Shown here: positions 59,408-64,000 of the stretch, piece by piece
Position numbering within the stretch: the first letter of the stretch is position 1
Layout of the letters: each line of letters starts with the position of its first letter
Assembly: GCA_904066235.2 (NCBI GenBank)
Contig: CAJFCV020000004.1
Location: 8,370,001 to 8,434,000, forward strand
Length of the DNA: 64,000 bases
Direction of reading: 5' to 3'
DNA from: Bursaphelenchus xylophilus
Lineage: Eukaryota > Nematoda > Chromadorea > Rhabditida > Aphelenchoididae
Position numbers and translations under genes: made by a program
The notes under the pieces: model-generated
The model's input: only the letters and a program-made list of their open reading frames with translations
What the model was told of the DNA's origin: nothing
Databases searched by the model: none

Positions 59408-60789
59408 ATGAAGACCTTTCTCCTTTTCCTGTGTTCCACTCTTGCTGTAGCCATTACTCAACGGAAACTAACGGACTCTGAAAATCAGGCTGTTCTTGAT
59501 AAATTCAATGAAGTCCGAAGAAGAGTGGCCAATGGAGAAGCGAAGAATAAGGCCGGAGACTCTCTGCCCACCGCCGCCAATATCCAGCAGATTGTAAGTG
59601 TAACAAGATGACTGTTTATTACATTTACAGAATGCCGATTCTTCACTCGAGGACTCGGCCTTCTCCTGGGTGTCCTCTTGTAGTTATGGATATCCGAACG
59701 GATCAAACCAGTTGAACGCAGCGATCAGCGGACTATCGGATGACTACGCGGCCACTATCAGCACAGCCATCGAGCAATGGTACAATGTGAGTCAGAGTTA
59801 CTCTGGAGACGTCAGCAACTTCCAAGCCTCGGATGCCTCTGTTTTTACTACTGTAAGTCAGGATCTTCAAAGATATATTTCTTTAGCTTATCTGGGACAC
59901 CAACAACATAACTGGATGTGCTGTTGCGTTGTGCAGCGATTTGGAGAATGTTGGGAGCAACTATTCTTTCGTTGCATGCAACTTCAACGCCGGCTCCAAC
60001 TTCGTTGGAAAACCCATCTACAAAGAGGGCAAACCTTGTGATTCCTGTGCTTATGGCTACCGTTGTAATGACTCTCTTTGCTACCTTGACCCTCAACTCC
60101 CAGCTAGAACTCCAGGCTGGTTAACAATCGGAGAACGACAGACTGTTTTGGACACACTGAATGGCCACAGAAGAGACTTGGCCGTGGGAAATCTGACTGA
60201 TGGAAATAAAAACAAACTCCCAACAGGCACTGACATCTTGGAGATCGTATACGACATTGATCTGCAAAGCATTGCGGTCAACAACTTCACCGAATGCACC
60301 AGTGGATTCGGTGATTTGGACGATTACAATGTGCTCAGTATCATGATGACAGGAGTGGAGACACCGGATGGAGTAAGTTGAGGGCTGTTTTGTTGGGTTC
60401 TCACCCAAGTTTTGCTACCTCTTGTCTTTACTTTTGACTATAAGGGACTCTTTCAGCAAGAATATAACAGGGCCTTCTCCGCCGCGATCAACAGCTGGTG
60501 GAAACCCACCAGCTACACGGACTCGATCAGTGACTACCAAGGATCGGACAGTAACTTTGCCAAACTGGCCTGGGCCAAGGTCTCCAGAATCGGATGCAAT
60601 CGGGAGATCTGTCTCTTCGAACAGCAGAACATCAATGTGACCAAGGTGGTCTGTGTTTTGGGAGAGGAGAAAGGGGCCATCACTGGGAAGCCCGTCTATT
60701 CTAGCGGACCCACCTGTTCCAGCTGCCCCAGTGGATACGCCTGCAGCAACTCGTTGTGTGCGTTGTCTCCGTCTTTGTGCAGCTTGTAA
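59408..60789 (+). CDS. ASP-type secreted protein with two CAP/SCP domains, copy 2
   Basis: Four exons join in frame: 59408-59593, 59631-59852, 59887-60372 and 60457-60789, giving 408 residues. The protein differs from copy 1 at one place I can see (YKEGKPC here, YKKGKPC there), and intron sequences are also close. Signal peptide, both CAP domains and the two cysteine-rich hinge blocks are as in copy 1. An AATAAA lies at about 60846. The copies are head-to-head about 3.6 kb apart with the receptor gene between them, and each keeps its own TATA box, so both could be expressed. Confidence 0.93.
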
Positions 60790-60872
60790 GCTGAATTACT
60801 TTTACCCTTTCAATCCTCTTCATTATTCTTTTTCGACGGTTGCGGCAATAAATTAATGGTAAACAAGTGGCT

Positions 60873-61534
60873 TGAACACTTCCTGGATATAAGACAAGCC
60901 AGAAATAGAATTATATATGTGAACTTTGAGTCCAACAATTTCGGTCATAATACGAAGGGTTATTACGGTGGGATACAAACATTGGGCTGTGACAACCGAA
61001 AGAAAACGTTTTTTCTCTGACCGTTCTCCGCATTTTGCGCACTCTCTAGGTCGCTGAACATCTGGGTGGTCCTTGCTTAAACTTTTATATACGTAATACC
61101 CAAATGGCACTCTTACCGGTCGAAAATCTACCACTTCTTTTATTTTGCGACAACTGCTTGGGCAAATAGTAATGAATCTCGCGTGCAGAAGGTTAGAGTT
61201 GTTACTGATCAACCTAGAATTTAGAGGGACAACGAAATTTGTCGGCCGGAAGTCGCATGCTAATGGGTTGTCTGAATGGATATAAGACGGAATGGATATA
61301 AAATTTTTTAAATGCAGACGGTTTTATTTTCTTCATTTATTATTTACAGTACAGGATAAGGACGGTTCTGCACTCGGGAGTTAATATCGGTCTGGCCGAA
61401 ACAGAATTGCCCTCCGCGCCCCCTTCCGCCAAACGTGTTCCAAGCCCCTACCTACATATTTTTCCTACATATAATATTTCCCCAAATTACTATTATAAAT
61501 ACATCTTTTGGAGTCAAGCTAGGGGTGTGGAGAG
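60873..61534. other. Intergenic region before the SRSX receptor
   Basis: Unique DNA beyond the inverted repeat, with no supported gene. TATAAAT at 61494-61500 stands 35 bases before the proposed SRSX start. Confidence 0.4.
61494..61500 (+). promoter_or_regulatory. TATA-like box before the SRSX gene
   Basis: TATAAAT 35 bases upstream of the first ATG (61535). This supports 61535 as the real first exon. Confidence 0.4.
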
Positions 61535-63931
61535 ATGAGCGGACATGATCAGGCGTTTTTGAATGTAAGTGCAAGTTACCGCCGTTCTTTTAATTTTTTT
61601 CGTACTTTTCATTGTTCAGCATTACTGGATTCGAAATTGTTTTGTTTTCTTCTGACAAGGGAAGTACTCCAAGTGCGACGCTCAGATTTTGATGAAACTT
61701 GGCACAAATTTAGAATAATTTTTTCTAAGATATATGCGAGAATCCTAGCTCGCGCTTTGCAGAAACAGCCGGCATTTTTAGATCGAAAGCCGGCAAAAAG
61801 TTAGGACTTTTTGCCGAAATTCGGCACGAAAATTTTCATGCCTATTTCTGCCGTAAAGGATAATGTTTCTACAAAAAAATCAAATTTTTCCGCACGAAAC
61901 TGCCAAAGTTATGGCCAAAAAGCGCTTTTCTCTCTGACCGCTCTCCGGGTTTAGCGTGCTCTCTCGGCGTCAAAAATCGTTCGGTATCTCGGCGGCGCCC
62001 GCAAAGCGCGAGCTAAAACTTTCAGGAATTGATACTTAGTCCATACCCGACGTGTGTGCAAAATTTAAAGAAAATCTGAGCGTCGCACTTGGAGTACTTC
62101 CCTTGTGAGTTGGAATACCTAGTACCGAACTTTGAGAGCAACAGGTATTTCCAAAAGTTGGGTAACGCAAGAAAAGTAAGATATTACTTCCTAAGACTAC
62201 GTTACATGTGTGATGAAAACGATTTTAGTGGTTCCGGTTTGAAAATAATTTTCAAAAACTTTGGGAAAGCATAGTAAGGTCAATTCAGAATATTTTTTTT
62301 TGAAATTTAATCGGTTGAAAATGGCGGGTCTCAGCTCCAGAAGAATCTAAATTTTAGGGAAATCGGCGAACTCTCTGCGGAGAAATCAAAAAAAAAAGAG
62401 GACGGAAGCCCTGTATTACAAACCCAAACCTGTTTATGTATTCACAAATTAGGCTACGTTTTTAAAAAACACCAACCCTCAGATTCATAGCTAGGGTTCA
62501 AAATTTATCATATATACTTTGGCCATTACTATCTTGTAGTATTACCCTTGGGCAGGCTTTTATTTTTTGTCGAAGAGCTTTGGTGGAGATAATATCATTT
62601 ATTTGAGCATAGCTGTTATATACAAAACAAGAAAAATAGGACCAAAAAGTTGATTGTTGGCAGAATGCTATTTCAAATGTGTCATCTTGACACCTTAAAC
62701 TCACGAAGTTATTGTCAGATTGCTAATGAGAAACAGGTTATGAAACTGCCTAAAAATGTGGGTTTTACAAAATGGTCCTTGATCAAAAAGTTTTGTCGTA
62801 TGATTACATGTTTTCAGCTCTACAACAAGTACAAGAATGCGGGTGCCCAGCCAAGATTATTTGCGCCGGCTGTGTGCATGTTTGGCATTATGCTTATCGG
62901 CTATGTGTTTAACACACTGGTAATTGTGGCTACTTTGAAGAACAAGAAATTACAAGGTGGGAAAATGAATCAGTCTTTGATTATGACCTCATTCCTTCAG
63001 GATCCTGCAACTATTTCATTGCCTTTGGCTGTTTTGCCGACATTTTCCACACCTCCGCGCATTGGATCTACGTCTACACTACGGTGGTAACGGGTGAAAA
63101 CTTTATTCCCTTCGACAAATGTCTATGGTTCCAATCGGTTCCTCAGCACTTCCTGACAGTCAGTGTTGTGATGACATTGTGCGTTGGCATTGATCGGCTG
63201 GTCTCTGTGACGTTCCCGGTTTTCTATGGAAGGCAAGAGCGGAATCATATTCTTGCTGGAGGAATTGCATTTGCATTTTCCTGCAGTTCTTACTTTTATG
63301 TCATCTCCATTAAGACCGCATTCTCCAGGCATGGAAAAGAGTTAGTTTTACATCTTTTACACTGTTTTTCTCTATTTTTTTATGAGAAATAACTTTGAAT
63401 TTATGTATTCTTTAGCCCTGTCCTCTGCATTATTGTTGGCAGTCTCGGAGGCCGTGCTATGATTGATTGGTTCAATTTCGTCGTCTTGTTTAGCATGTGT
63501 GATCTGGCTATATATTCGGCTGTGTGGGTGATCCTACGGTTTAAAGCCGGCACAAGTGAAGACAGCAAGAAGGCGTTCCGTTCATTATTTGCCGTTATGA
63601 TTACTGTAGCCTTTGGCTGGCTGGCCAACGCCTTTGTCCAAGCCGTAATTGTCCCAGCCTTCATCCCAATCGAATACCATTACGATTTTATGGCGTACTT
63701 TGGAATTCCAGTGAATCTAGCAAGCTCGTGTGGATTTGTGACGTTGTATATCTTCAGGTAGGCCTTTTAAATGTATTCATGACACGAATTGATTGTAGTG
63801 CGGAGTACCGTCGGACATTCCGTCGACTGCTTGGCCTTTCTCCCTCAAAGCCATCGGGTTCTACGTTCACAACTCCAACAAGCCGGGTGGAAACTTCGAA
63901 ACGAAGCTTTGCCGATATCCCAGTACAGTAG
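61535..63931 (+). CDS. SRSX-family chemoreceptor GPCR
   Basis: Five exons join in frame: 61535-61564, 62818-62956, 63001-63340, 63416-63757 and 63799-63931, giving 327 residues. Helix 1 reads LIGYVFNTLVIVATLKNKKL, followed by GSCNYFIAFGCFAD and, after helix 3, GIDRLVSVTFPVFYGRQ, the SRSX form of the DRY region. Cys-containing loops and a serine/threonine-rich tail follow (STFTTPTSRVETSKRSF). It is probably an odorant or peptide receptor of sensory neurons. The first exon (MSGHDQAFLN) is inferred: it has a good donor (GTAAGT), fits phase 0 with the LYNKYKN exon and follows a TATA box. If wrong, the start would be ATG 62800 or 62740 in the open frame before 62818. The 1.25 kb first intron holds a family D element. 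Confidence 0.88.
61656..62106. mobile_element. Family D inverted-repeat element, fullest copy
   Basis: Left end CAAGGGAAGTACTCCAAGTG, then CGACGCTCAGATTTTGATGA; right end CGTCGCACTTGGAGTACTTC followed by CCTTG, its inverted copy. Inner inverted blocks AGCTCGCGCTTTGCAGAA and CGCAAAGCGCGAGCTAAAA are also present. About 451 bases, no coding capacity; it lies in intron 1 of the SRSX gene. Confidence 0.85.
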
Positions 63932-64000
63932 TATGATTTTATTTTGACACGATTCAATAAATGAAATGATGGTGTAGTGTGGTATTTAATATTTCTTATA

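Larger units (their letters stand above)
58572..60872. repeat. Large inverted repeat, right arm
   Basis: Reverse copy of 54370-56705. The outer end is GGTAAACAAGTGGC at 60861 and the inner end lies near GCATAATTGTAAAG at 58578. The 1.87 kb spacer between the arms (56706-58571) holds the SRE/SRAB-like receptor gene. Confidence 0.92.

Overview
This 64 kb window is nuclear DNA of a nematode. The genes are split by many short introns with TTTTCAG-type acceptors, several start codons sit directly behind a lone splice acceptor (the usual sign of spliced-leader trans-splicing), and the set includes nematode chemoreceptors (an SRSX receptor and one of the SRE/SRAB type), a two-domain ASP/CAP secreted protein made as an inverted pair, and a group-3 LEA protein. 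A free-living rhabditid, possibly of the Panagrolaimus/Panagrellus kind, fits the LEA gene and overall gene style, but the species is inference. All gene models below were spliced by hand by reading frame, donor/acceptor consensus and family alignment from memory; no search was run.

Layout. 0-10.7 kb: tail of an unknown gene, a D-amino-acid/D-aspartate oxidase (-), a TBC1D22-type Rab GAP (-), a duplicated 144-bp segment, an unrecognised intronless gene (+), mitochondrial ribosomal protein L14 (-), and a MOB3 kinase activator (+). 10.8-11.9 kb is a large foldback transposon-like element. 12.4-23.1 kb: a PPM1H-type PP2C phosphatase and a two-PDZ protein close together (+, possible operon), the CCR4 deadenylase (-), and the COPII coat protein SEC24 (+). 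23.1-26.9 kb shows no gene. 26.9-37.3 kb: a secreted NDNF/Nord-family protein (+), an MFS transporter of SLC17 type (-) and two tandem CTR copper transporters (-). 39-46 kb: a secreted LEA gene with phase-1 exons and two alternative last exons (+), then an alpha-carbonic anhydrase (-), both with related inverted-repeat elements in introns. 47.7-54.3 kb: SEC13 (-), ARF6, a shortened RAD54B-like protein without the first ATPase lobe, and TMEM53 (+). 54.4-60.9 kb is a large inverted repeat: two nearly identical ASP genes, each with a broken cathepsin fragment beside it, enclose an SRE/SRAB-like receptor gene. 61.5-63.9 kb holds an SRSX receptor.

Shared themes: SEC24, SEC13, ARF6 and TBC1D22 all serve membrane traffic; CCR4, PPM1H, MOB3 and L14 are housekeeping. 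At least five families of short terminal-inverted-repeat elements sit mostly in introns and are a main cause of intron growth here. The strongest candidates for something undescribed are the modular secreted LEA gene with switchable C-termini, the lobe-less RAD54B-like protein, and the ASP/receptor inverted repeat.
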